Positions 21,961-32,323 of a stretch of DNA of 64,000 bases are shown here, one piece after another. The stretch's first letter is position 1, and every line of letters begins with the position of its first letter. The notes under the pieces were generated by a model. The model searched no databases and was not told the DNA's origin. It saw nothing but the letters and a program-made list of their open reading frames with translations. Origin of the DNA: Adiantum capillus-veneris (lineage: Eukaryota; Streptophyta; Polypodiopsida; Polypodiales; Pteridaceae); the NCBI GenBank assembly GCA_014529385.2, contig CM043967.1:10299501-10363500 (forward strand), written 5' to 3'. The translations under genes were made by a program, and so were the position numbers.

Positions 21961-23830
21961 TAAGCTTCTAAGGGCATTGGGAACCAAACTGTCCAAAAAC
22001 AGAGAAAAAAATACTTTCCAGTGGCTCTCTGCCTAGTCTATTGCGATAGACTGGTGAATTGGAGATAGACTCACAATTAGGCAAAACCCCTCATACCACA
22101 GGTAAAACACATCAATACAAGGCTGCTCCCAAAATTTGAGTGTACTAGGACACCTGCTTAACCACCAAACCTCAAGTCTGGTGTTTAGAGTCTAAGTTCA
22201 GAGACACAGTGGTAAAAAGACCTTGACCAATAGTCCAAACATTGCACAACTTTGTGTATTCACTATACAAAGGATAAGGAAACTAGTTGTGAAGAGAACT
22301 TTGTAAAAAGACCAAAACTGGGAAACTTTATGAGCCTATCGCGATAGGTTGGGGATATTTAGCTGGGGACCTTATTTTGAAAATCCCTCCTAGGGATAGC
22401 TTAAGCAGAGCCTACATACCATACACACCAAATTTCAAGATGTTTGGATCACTAGAAGTGAATCTAAAGCCCAGATAGAGATTCAGGTTCTGACACAAAC
22501 ACTAAAAATGGCCCAAAACACAAACCAAGTGTCCAAATTGCATGAAATTTGAGGGATAGACACAAGAGAGTAAGGGGAATCTAAAAGTGAAGTCACAATT
22601 TTGAGTTGACTTTTCTTGCACAATCTGCTGTGCCTATCGCAATAGACTCATGACATTTTGAGTGGGACAATTTTTGGAAATTGTGACTAGATAGCTTGAA
22701 TCCACTCCTCACCTAGACCTTAACCATCATTTCAAATTTGAAATTGGACATCAAGAAGACCACCAACGCACTTGTCTGGTGTTTTGAGTCAGACTTTAGA
22801 GACAAATTGGGTAAAGGGACTTGACCAAATTTCCAAACCTTGTGAAACTTGGTATACATGATCTACAGAGGGTAGAGAACACATCTGTGAAGAGAAAATT
22901 TGAAAAAAATGTCATTTTGACATACTTGGTGAGTCTATCGCGATAGACTAAGAACCTAGTGATAGAAACTGTTTTTTCAAAAACCTATGTGGCATAGCTT
23001 GGAAAGGTGCTATCAAGGACACATAAAAATTTTGAAGTCATTTGGACATCAGAAAGTGGGTCTAAGACCATTTGAGAGGATTCAGCTTGTAGAAAACACC
23101 AGATCTGGTCTAACTGACAAAGTAAAAGTCCAAACCACTTGAAAATTGGTAGGAGGACTAAGGAGAGGTGTTGGAACACAGGACATTGGGAAGTCATCCT
23201 AAGTCTATTTTCTAGTGATCGGATAGACTCAGAATTCTAGAGTTGGAGTTAAGAGACCTAAGAAAAAGTCCAAAACAAGTGAAAATTGGTGAGCAAGGTG
23301 TACAGAGCATAGGGAACACAGTGGTGAAGAGAAATCTGGGAAATTTTAAAAACTGAAGAATCTGCTGAGTCTATCGCGATAGACTAGGGTTTTTTCACAA
23401 AAATTGAAATTTTTGAAAATTGACCTTAGGGCCTTGTTCTACATGTTGTTGTGAGCCTATGGTTAAAATTTGAGTAAATTTGGAGCATTGGAAGTGCATC
23501 TAAGTGGATTACTTCACAAGATCAGAAAAGAGACTGTTGTCTGATGCAAGTAACAAAGGAAAAGTATTTCAAATTGGTTGAAACTTGGTGAGTTGTATCT
23601 CAAGAGAAGGGGGAACTCAAATCAGTAAAAACAGTTGAAAAACTGTATCCCAGTAACACTCTGGTGAGTCTATCGCAATAGACTTAGGAATTCACTGTAG
23701 AAAATTCAAGATTCAAATTTGACTTCATATTTGGGTTCAGAAGGACCATTATACCCTGTACACAAAGTTTGAGTGCATTTGGACATCTGCAAGGGGTACT
23801 TGGTGTGTTTATCGCGATAGACAAGTTAGG
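21960..23830 (+). repeat. ~300-bp leader repeats with central palindromes
   Basis: Degenerate tandem repeat. Palindrome copies lie at 22035-22052, 22335-22348, 22633-22648, 22932-22949, 23368-23385, 23667-23684 and 23807-23822, with a badly degraded copy at about 23202-23229. Centre spacings are 298, 298, 301, 436 (split by the degraded copy), 299 and 139. Two copies are the perfect AGTCTATCGCGATAGACT; others differ by one to three bases. Each full unit has GTCCAAA-like sequence about 108 bp before the centre and TTTGGAC-like sequence about 108 bp after it. Flanking sequence is far less conserved than the palindrome. Confidence 0.9.
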
Positions 23831-24296
23831 AAAAAAAATTTGAGAATTTTTTTTGAAACCAAGTATACCACTGGGTTTATCATTGCCTAAGGAGTGCACA
23901 CACCAATTTTGGGCTCAAACTGACCACTTGCAAAAACATCAGATAGAGCAACTTTCCAAATTACATCTCACTGTTTTGGTCATAACTTTCACATACGGAC
24001 TCCGATTCCAAAACTTTTTTTATCAAAACGTAGCTTGAGAGCAGCACTACAGATCTTAGAATAAAATAACCAAAATGATTGCCAACGGCATGCATTTTGG
24101 TTAGTTTTCAAAAAAACGCTGTTTAAGGCCTCAAAATGCATCCGGAAGTCAAGGGTGTCTAAAACTGACAATTTGAGAGAATTGTGAGAAAACGCTCACG
24201 GTTTTGGACATAGTTTGGATTTTCCCTGACCAAAACACTGGAACACACTGAGAGAGGTATTACTACAGCAAGCTAGATCTGTTAAGCCTAGAAGTC
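23831..24296 (+). other. Distal leader of element A before gag
   Basis: Non-coding stretch between the last palindrome and the gag ATG. No motif recognised. Confidence 0.5.
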
Positions 24297-26291
24297 ATGT
24301 CTACATCAGACTCAGACTCAGCTTATACAAGCACATGGATTGCAGGGACAGATGAGCACCCGCCCAAAATAGATCTTCCAAACCTACAGTACATAAAGAC
24401 CATTTTTGTGGAGAGAGTTTGGACGTATAACCATGAAAGTGAAGGTCTATATAGGTATATTAATGGAAATCAATTCAACCTTTACAGTTGCTTAGAGCCT
24501 TACCCAGATGAGCTAACAGAGTACAAGCTCTTATATGTCTATACATACGAGGTCGACCGACAATGGACATCTTTATTTGTTGACAAGTATGGATGAGAAT
24601 ATAGAGCTGTAGAAAGCACAAATCCGCGAACCAAATTAGAGATGAGTGGATATTTGGTCAATGAAGGACCTCAGATACATCCACAAAACACACGAACTTC
24701 TAAGAGAATTCCAAAGCTGGGACCACCACCTGGATTTCCTCCTAGAGCGATAACGAGAGATGAAACGATACCAGAGAGGAGTATGGTTCCATACTTTGCA
24801 CCCCAAAGTATAAGACCATCTCAGCTAAGAAAATGGGTAAATAGAAAGTACAATGGCATAGGAGACCCATACGCCCATGTCTCGGCTTTCAAGCAAGTCC
24901 TACGAGCAGAACGAGTAGAGGACTTCCACACACAGTATGAGGGTTTTGGACTTACATTGGAGGACAATGCACAAGCATGGTTTGAACTATTGAACCGAAG
25001 AGAGTTCACAACCATTGAGAAAATGTTGGATGAATTTGTTCAAGAATTCACCAAGAGGGGCATAAAACATAACACCCTTCCTAAGATTCAAGAATTTAAA
25101 CAAAGCGAAACAGAAACATTGAGACATGCAATACTGCGTTTCAAGCAATATGTTGCTAGATGTCCTACCCAAGAGTTACCCACGCCAGAACGTCAGATCC
25201 TATGCTTCATCAGAGGGCTTGGGAATGAGAATCTCCAAAAGGACCTATACATGAAAAGATACCAAACCTTGGAAGAGGTGACCAAAGCGGCAGTTGACCT
25301 AGTTGACAATTGCAAATTCTATGAAGATGGTCAGAAGAAGATGAATGATGCGAGTGAGAAAAAGAAAACCGCTGATCTTGAGGATCAAAGAGGGAATCTA
25401 GGACAAAACCAAGTAAATGTTGAGGAGCAAATCATAGAGAATGTGATGCAACGCATCAACCACTCTGACAGAGTACCAGCCTATAGAGTTCCTCAACAAC
25501 GAAGGTGCATGATATGTGGAGGGGACCATCGGATGCAACATTGTCCTGACTATAGATCTAAGACTCCACCAGGGTTTGAGCATGTTATGTCTCAACCGCC
25601 TAGATATCATCCTGTAACGGAACAAGTGTTCTTAAGTGAAGGACCCATAGCTGCTAGAAATGCATATGTGAATCATGAGCTTCAAATACATAGATATGTG
25701 GTAGATCAAAGGCCACTTCAAGGTCAATATCAAGTATTTCCACAACAACCAATACGTCCATGTGACAGATGTGGTAGTAGTGATCACTTGATTAAGGATT
25801 GTCCACACCATGATATCATGATAAATGTATATTGTAATGAGTGTGCAATCACACATATGATTTTGGATTGTCCTAAGAATCCAAGAAAGAAAGGTAAAGT
25901 GCAACCACATGTTACCTTTCCTTCTACCAGCAAATCAGAGAAAGAACGAGCCGCAACAAAAGGAGAGACGACAACAACAACAGAGCAAGAAACCATTGCA
26001 AAAGAGCAGGTGCTTAAACAACTTGAAGATGAAAGTAAGCAAGTTGCTCCAGTAAACGTTGTCACAAGAGCACAAGCAAAAGTGCAAGAGCAGAAGCCTA
26101 CAGATGGAGAGACTAGTAAGAGTTCCAAAAGCCGTAGAAACTCTAGACGAGCAAGAAGGACTAGAATGAAAGCGAGACTAGAAAGGGAAAAAGGGGAAGA
26201 AAAGGCTGTTACAGCTGAGCTGGAAACAACTCAAGAGCAACAGACACAGCAAAGGGAAGTTGAAACCCTTAAACCAGCTGAAGCGTGTTAG
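24297..26291 (+). pseudogene. Element A gag (capsid plus zinc knuckles)
   Basis: An ATG at 24297 opens MSTSDSDSAYTST; the frame meets an in-frame TGA at 24594-24596 and continues open from 24597 to 26291. Element E has CGA (Arg) at the aligned codon, so the stop is a CpG-type C-to-T change. The capsid part includes VNRKYNGIGDPYAHVSAFKQ, GFGLTLEDNAQAWFELL and FTKRGIKHNTLP, matching plant Ty3/gypsy gag. Three knuckles follow: CMICGGDHRMQHC (CX2CX3HX4C), CDRCGSSDHLIKDC (CX2CX4HX4C) and CNECAITHMILDC (CX2CX3HX4C), around residues 288, 377 and 398 of the 549-residue piece at 24642. A Lys/Glu/Gln-rich tail ends at a stop. Gag would form the particle and bind genomic RNA. Confidence 0.85.
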
Positions 26292-27053
26292 TTCAGGAGG
26301 ATCTGTCCTAGTGGACAAAGTGAATGAGCCTTTAGACGCAATTTTACAGGCTTATGAGGCTAGATTGGCAAATAGACAGACCTTAGAACAAAGATGGATG
26401 ACCCATCCTTATCCTGAACTAGAGAAGCAGAGGCTAGAAATGTGTAAGCAACTCATTAAAATGCTCAAGCATTGCTAGAACCACCTCCACCAGAATTGAA
26501 GGATAGGATAGTCACCCCAGTGCACAAAGATGAGAGCATTAAATTAGACGAATTGCCTAGAGAAGAGGTACATCATAGGGAAGAACCACTGCCAAGGTCG
26601 CAAGACTCGAGGGTAGTCCAAAATACAGCAGATGAATCAATGAGGGATTTCTCACCTTATTTTCCTATAGTTGAGGAGCAGTGGCCAGAGGAGTTATGGA
26701 AGGCTGTCCGAGATGCCCTAAAAAGAGAAGAGGATGCTGGACCAGCACCATTTCCTGAAATCACATTAGATAGACCACAAATGAGTGTTGATGCGAGGTC
26801 ATATTATGGTGACGTAGGATCGATAGCCTCCGAAGACAGTAGACCTGCATCGTTAAGAACTTTGCCACAGTACATGGGAGATTTTGAGGCAAAGTCTGAG
26901 ATTGTGAGAGTTCCATCACAGAGGCTAGGGGGGACAAAAGAATTGGACACAAAAATTTTGACTGACTTGCTATCCACGCCAGTGAAGTGCACAATTACGT
27001 TGGCAGAACTTTTAAAAATCAGGCCAAGTATGTAGACGGATATAGGAAAATGC
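26260..27053 (+). pseudogene. Element A gag-protease linker domain
   Basis: Two overlapping pieces: 26260-26478 in the +1 frame and 26472-27035 back in the original gag frame. Element E has the same domain (52894-52505), starting LVDKINEPLDPILQAYEARL, there continuous through the point where A shifts frame near 26460, where A lacks one base. The opposite shift near 26270 compensates. The piece ends in LAELLKIRPSM and an in-frame TAG at 27033-27035 where E has Trp. Domain function unknown. Confidence 0.75.
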
Positions 27054-27716
27054 TTGGAAAAAATTGGGATCAAAAGCCCGTTAAGGTTCCTGGAAAAAGA
27101 ACTCGATGAGATCCAGAAGCCTAGATCAAATGTAAGACCGGTACCTCTGAACAAAGTAGGAGAGTACTGTGAGGGAGAAGATGGTAATGCCAGTTTGCTT
27201 GTCGAGTACAATGGGATTGAAACGAAAGCTATACTTGACAGTGGAGCAGGAATTGCCATAGCAACAAAACGAATATGGGAGAAATGGGGTAGGCCCGCAT
27301 TTAGAACAACCAGAATAAAATTACAGTTAGCTGATGGGCATGTGGAAAGACCCATGGGATTTCTAGAAGCGATAGTGGTGTCTTTTTGTGGTATAGAGTA
27401 TGCGCATACTTTTGCCATAGTTGACTTTGGCAAGAAAAATAACTATGAAATCATCCTTGGAAGACCATTCATGAGACAACTCAAGATGGTACAAGATTGG
27501 GGTTATGATTATCTATACTTGAGACATGATGAAACCACAACACGTGTAAATATGAGAAATCATAGTTACCAAGATGAACTAGAACGCCCGTGGAAGATTT
27601 TGATTCTGCAACACAAAGTGGATCAACAGACCATCCGTGGATGGGCAAAAAGAAAGAAATCTGGATGTGCGGAGCATCGGAGTGTAGTGACTTTGGGAGA
27701 AATGAGAATTCCTTAG
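27054..27716 (+). pseudogene. Element A retropepsin (protease 1)
   Basis: In the gag frame. Residues 47-62 read ASLLVEYNGIETKAIL, followed by active-site DSGAG at 62-66, then LQLADGH and the C-terminal IILGRPFM near residues 133-140: the standard aspartic protease order of LTR elements. The catalytic triad is intact. After about 27580 the better coding frame moves to the one starting at 27590, so the last 45 residues of this frame are probably spurious. Confidence 0.85.
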
Positions 27717-30064
27717 AGAGGGTCTTAGAAGATGATGCTTACATAAGAGAACCTTTTCCGGAAGAGGCGTTAGAACCACTAGAGTGGACTCAGATATTGG
27801 CTACCTTGGATGTCTGTGTTAATGAGACCACACCAACAAAATTTTGCGATGAGAATGGGTATGACATAGTCCCCTACTACGTGCTAAGGGTTCTGGGTGA
27901 GAGAGATGAAGAATCTGAGTATGAGTTCGAAACAGGGTTATCAGCTATGGGGATAGCACAAAACCAGACACCTAGCCCGAATACTGGTCATATAGAAATA
28001 GGTGCTCTTTGCGATCAGTGTGCGATAACACACTTGATTACAAACTGTCCAACTCGAATGCATAGTACAAAGGAGGAGCCGCAAGTCAACGAAGCAAAGT
28101 TGCAGGAAGAAGGGCTAAGATCCAAAGAAGATGCTTCAGGTCCAGCGTCTACAAACGAGCAATATGAAGACTTGGAATCAATCAAAGAAGAGGTGCAGCA
28201 AGTGACAGGAAGTTTAGACACTATTGGTGACATTTCAACAGGAGCTGAAGTCGAGGAAGAAGAGCCTATGACTCTACAGGAACCAAATGTTGATTTTGTG
28301 TCTCCAAAAGACATATCAGAGGAAATGGTGGTCAAGCAGGAGCTAGAACACACAGATGAACTCAGAAGTGTGAACAATGAAGAAGAAGACGACAAGGAGT
28401 CCAGGCCAAAGATTGCTCAAGTCACTCAAGAGAACACAGGCAATCTAGTACCAAAGAAGATCAACTTTTTTCTAAGTGTACAAGACGGAGTCAAGATGAA
28501 TTTTATGGCAGAAATTGATACAAATTCCATGACTAATGTCATGTCATATGGCATGTGGTTACTTCTAGGTAAGCCAAAGCTTTATGATATTCAGATAAAG
28601 GTAAATCTCTCACCTAAAGTGGATGTTATAAGTATGGGGATTGCAGAAGCTACTATCCAACTACACTCACAGAATGTCAAAGAAAAATTCTTGGTGGTAG
28701 ATTCTCGACAAATGGGAACACACTTGATTTTGTCCAAGCCATGGGCACAAGTCTTTGAAAACGAGCCTGAATCTTCAACAATGGTCATCACGACAAGCTA
28801 TCAAGTGGAAACAGAGGTCAAGCCTACAACAGTTCAAAGATTCTTGGCTATTGAGAAAGGCAAAGCTAAAGTAAGCCCACAGTCTCTAGCCCAGCCAATG
28901 CAAGTGCAAGACAAAGCCTCTGCATCAAAAGCCAAACCACCAACAAAACAATGGAAACCCAAGCAAAAAGTCTATCAACCGAAGTTTCCATCGCCTGAAA
29001 GTCTCCAAAGGAAGTCAAAACAGGTCAATCAAGTGCTAGTATCCAAGGCAAAGATTAAAGTTAATGATCCAGTTTGGATACAATCACAGGAACAACCTCA
29101 ACAAGCACAGGTAACAGGATGTATCACATCAAGCGAGTCAATTATTGCACAAGGCTACAAGAAAGGAAATTCAGATGTTTGGGTCAACAAGCCCAAGATA
29201 ACAGCCTGGCGAAATCCATCCCATGACAACCACTCAGTCAGGAATCAACAAAGTCGTCAACGTCAATCACATAACTCAACCAAGGGAAACGATAGGTACA
29301 AAAAGAAAAAGAGAAGGTCTTCCACTGGACAAACCATACGACAAGTCTGGGTAATGAAATCAGAATTCTACTAGACTACCCAACAAAGTCAAGTGAAGGT
29401 CGCCTCCAAGCAAGTCCAAAGATTCATTCCAGTCGAGTTACTCGAAGCACAAGGATTCTATGAGGGTAACTTTCAAATCTGGTTACCTAAGGTAGTAGCT
29501 TGTCAAGGAATCACCCAAGAAAAGCAAGAAACATCAAGAAATGAAGAACAGCCACCCGCTACACCCAAGAGTACTACAACCTATAGATGGATCCCTCATC
29601 AATTACTACAAGAGCAAGGTTTTTACAAAAGCAACAACCATATTTGGAAGTTAAAGACAAGGTACCATCAAGTCAAAGAAGAAACAAAGCAAGTGGAAAA
29701 GGAGATCACACCAGGCCCAAGAGCAATGTGGGTTCCAAAATCCGCGATTGAGGCTCAACAACAAGAAAGATACACAACTCCTTTACAACCTCTTAACAAC
29801 AAAAAGAAAGCAACGATAAATGCGGAGGTCACAGTTTTGAAGAACACTATCTGGAAGAAGAAGAGTTCATCAGCCATTGCTTCAACATCAATACCTGTCT
29901 CATCAAGCGACCACAATTTGCTACCAAGGAATGAAGAGCAGATATATGCCAATGTATTGGACAACATGGCATCTCAAACAGAAACTAACAAGAAAGGCCT
30001 AAACATCAAAAGCATATGGAATTGGATTTCAGGCCGCGATCAGGTAAGTCCAAGTCGCCATTAA
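27590..30064 (+). pseudogene. Element A C-terminal polyprotein with protease-like fold
   Basis: One frame from 27590 to 30064, broken by an in-frame TAG at 29372-29374. A fourth zinc knuckle, CDQCAITHLITNC (CX2CX3HX4C), lies near 28014-28055. A second retropepsin-like segment spans about 28455-28760: FFLSVQDGVKMNFMAEI, then DTNS at the active-site position (28517-28528) and LILSKPW where protease 1 has IILGRPF. The C-terminal third has repeated [RW][IV]P..LL.[AE]QGFY..N..IW units (29122-29190, 29418-29491, 29585-29656, partial 29727-29760). No RT, RNase H or integrase motif is present where pol would lie. Function unknown. Confidence 0.7.
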
Positions 30065-31273
30065 ACTTACATGGCATAAGAGTCTAGAGTCGGGCAGCTG
30101 AGCCACTAAATGAGCAAAGTGTCAGACCCAAGCTTCAAGTTAATATTTTTCTGTGGTCTATTAGTCTAGCTAATAGATATAAGCTCAAGCTGGAGAGTTG
30201 AGCATACATAAAGTCATGTCGCTCATGCTGGAAGAGGTAAGCATAAGAGTCAAAGTCCATATAATATATAAGGTGGAGAAGGCGGAGTAGTCCAAAAAAA
30301 AAAAAACACTCACGCACTTGACACAGTGAGGAAGAGTGGAGAAACCTCGACAGCAAAAACCCTTCTTGTGAGTAGTGAAAGCTTTTGAAGCACTCATGCT
30401 ATATGTTTTGCTCGCTACACTAACTCCATGAAGAACCCATCAATAATCTTCTCTCGCACCGCATCTTGTTTAACATGCATAACTCTGTGCAAGCATATAG
30501 ATGTCCCATCATTGGACATATGCATTTGGCACTCTTTTTTATTCCACCCATGCACTTACACAAAAAAATGACGATGACCAAGCGGAAACAGGTTTTATAA
30601 GCCTTTGCTCAACAAAAATGACTTTGACTTCAAGCTACTAACACTTATCCATGTATATCAAGCCCATACTAGTAGCCATATGGCCATATGTACTTTAACT
30701 CATCATAACTCTATAACATCAGAACCTAAGTACATATAGCCTCGCATTTAATTATGACTAAAGACATTTTTTCCCGCTGGGTTTTTCCCTTTAGTCTTAT
30801 CCAGGTATCCAAGACCTTCATTTTGTATATACGCTACATTTTACTTTTTCTCTTTTATTTTTTATAACAACAAAAACAAGAAGAACCACGCTATCCCCAC
30901 ACTACTAATTGCAAATCTACTGACAAGTCAAAAGGGAGAGGCCAAAAAACAGTTTGACAAAGCTTCAAGTCAACTTAAAGGTACGACTTCCAGATAACAA
31001 CCATAGGAAAAGCATACTAGAGCTACAATGACAACGACCTGCTGCACCAACAAGTCGATACAACCTCATGCAATTCAAGATACAACAACCAATCGGAGGG
31101 GGAGAGTTCCACGCTTCAGATACACTAAAGGTACAACTTCAAGGCAGCTTTAATATCACGTAAAGCAACCAACTACAGAAGAGGCGCCACAACAACTTCA
31201 ACCAACACCAAGACATCAAGAACTCGTCAAGGCCAGCAAAGACATAGGGTCTTGTCAGGGACGACAAGAATTC
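30065..31273 (+). other. Element A 3' untranslated region
   Basis: Non-coding. A second polypurine block (TCGGAGGGGGAGAG, 31093-31106) duplicates the one at the LTR. Sequence around AAAGGTAC[GA]ACTTC recurs at about 30974 and 31127, so a short tandem duplication includes the purine block. Short open frames lack domains. Confidence 0.55.
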
Positions 31274-31285
31274 GGAGGGGGAGAG
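31272..31285 (+). other. Polypurine tract of element A
   Basis: TCGGAGGGGGAGAG directly before the TG of the 3' LTR; GGAGGGGGAGAG is pure purine. Confidence 0.85.
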
Positions 31286-32323
31286 TGTTGAAAGGACGCC
31301 CTTTCAACAACGTTTCCACAAATATTCCATTAAGATTCCTCAAAGATTCTAAAGATTACACATGAAGATGGTGATGAAGTAATGAAGATGAAGATAGATG
31401 CTGATACGAGTTCATGGACGTCATCAAATATCCCGTTATTATTATTTTGAGCCATTACGACCACTTTTGTAATGTTTACGGGAACCTCATATTTTAAATC
31501 GGCACTTGTATTTTGGCCGTAGATGCTTGTATCATGAGTAAAGCCAACTCAATTTCTTGTAATTAAGCTCTTTAGAAGCCTAGGGACAATTCAGGTCATT
31601 TGGCCGGACATTAGGTTTGAAGGCTTTGTATATAAGCTGAAACCTAAGGCTTTGTAAAAAACACATTACGTTATCTCAAATAATATACAGTCGTGGGTTC
31701 TGCAGCACACAGTAGTGAGCTTCACGCACACACACCGTCGCGCACACTAATCACATTGCAGATATGAGAGAAGGAGCGTGTTAGCATCGAGGAGCTCTCC
31801 GCGTCTACGCAAGCAATGCAAGCCAAGGACCACATCGCGAGCCCGCCTGCTACGAGCTATATTTGGTTGTAAGTACCTCAAACGACATCCGTTCTGAATG
31901 ATCGAGTAGTCATTAGAATCAGGGCGAGAAGCTCTTCGTGTTGATGTCTTTGTAGATCAGTTCCGGACACTTTGGAAATTGCTGTTTTGAGTCTATCGCG
32001 ACAACGATTAGAGGTCTTACAGTTATGGTTTTCAGGGTTTAGGTGTTTGGCCACATAGGATATGTCCTTGTGAGTCATTCCGATATGATTTGAGACTGTT
32101 TCGAGCTTGTAGTGTTTCGTAGGATGCGTTGTCTGTTTCTTTGATTTATGGTAGTGTTGTGGTAGGATTATTGACTGTAGTGTGTTGTTCGTGTCTAGCT
32201 CAGGGTTGACAACCTAGAGATTACCTCCATGCCCTAGTCGGGTCAGCTACGTCCTCGGATTGACAGTTTGTTGGTCTGTGTTCTCGCTGTGGTCCATTGT
32301 CCGTCGCGGCGTACCCGCTAACA
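31286..32323 (+). mobile_element. Element A 3' LTR
   Basis: 1038 bp, TGTTGAAAGG to CCGCTAACA. Same hairpin, TATA (31629-31636) and AGTCTATCGCGAC (31990-32002) as the 5' copy. Differences from the 5' LTR are mostly transitions plus one deletion of about 20 bp. Confidence 0.95.

Larger units (their letters stand above)
20081..32323 (+). mobile_element. Element A: pol-less LTR retrotransposon
   Basis: A 12.2-kb element with LTRs (20081-21138, 31286-32323), tRNA-Asp-type primer-binding site, polypurine tract, and near-perfect target-site duplication (ACCAA at 20076-20080, GCCAA at 32324-32328). The interior holds a 3.1-kb leader with palindromic repeats, gag with zinc knuckles, a retropepsin, a second protease-like fold and a repeat-rich C-terminal region. 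No RT, RNase H or integrase motif was found in any frame. About ten substitutions separate the first 350 bp of the LTRs, so insertion is fairly recent. Inferred to be non-autonomous and to rely on RT and integrase from another element. Confidence 0.9.

Noticed and set aside
21960-23830. CRISPR array or site-specific recombinase sites
   Set aside because: Spacing of about 300 bp, related rather than unique intervening sequence, and placement in a retroelement leader argue against a CRISPR array. No recombinase gene is nearby.
26804-27433. 209-codon minus-strand ORF
   Set aside because: It is antisense to the gag linker and protease of element A, which show clear motifs on the plus strand.
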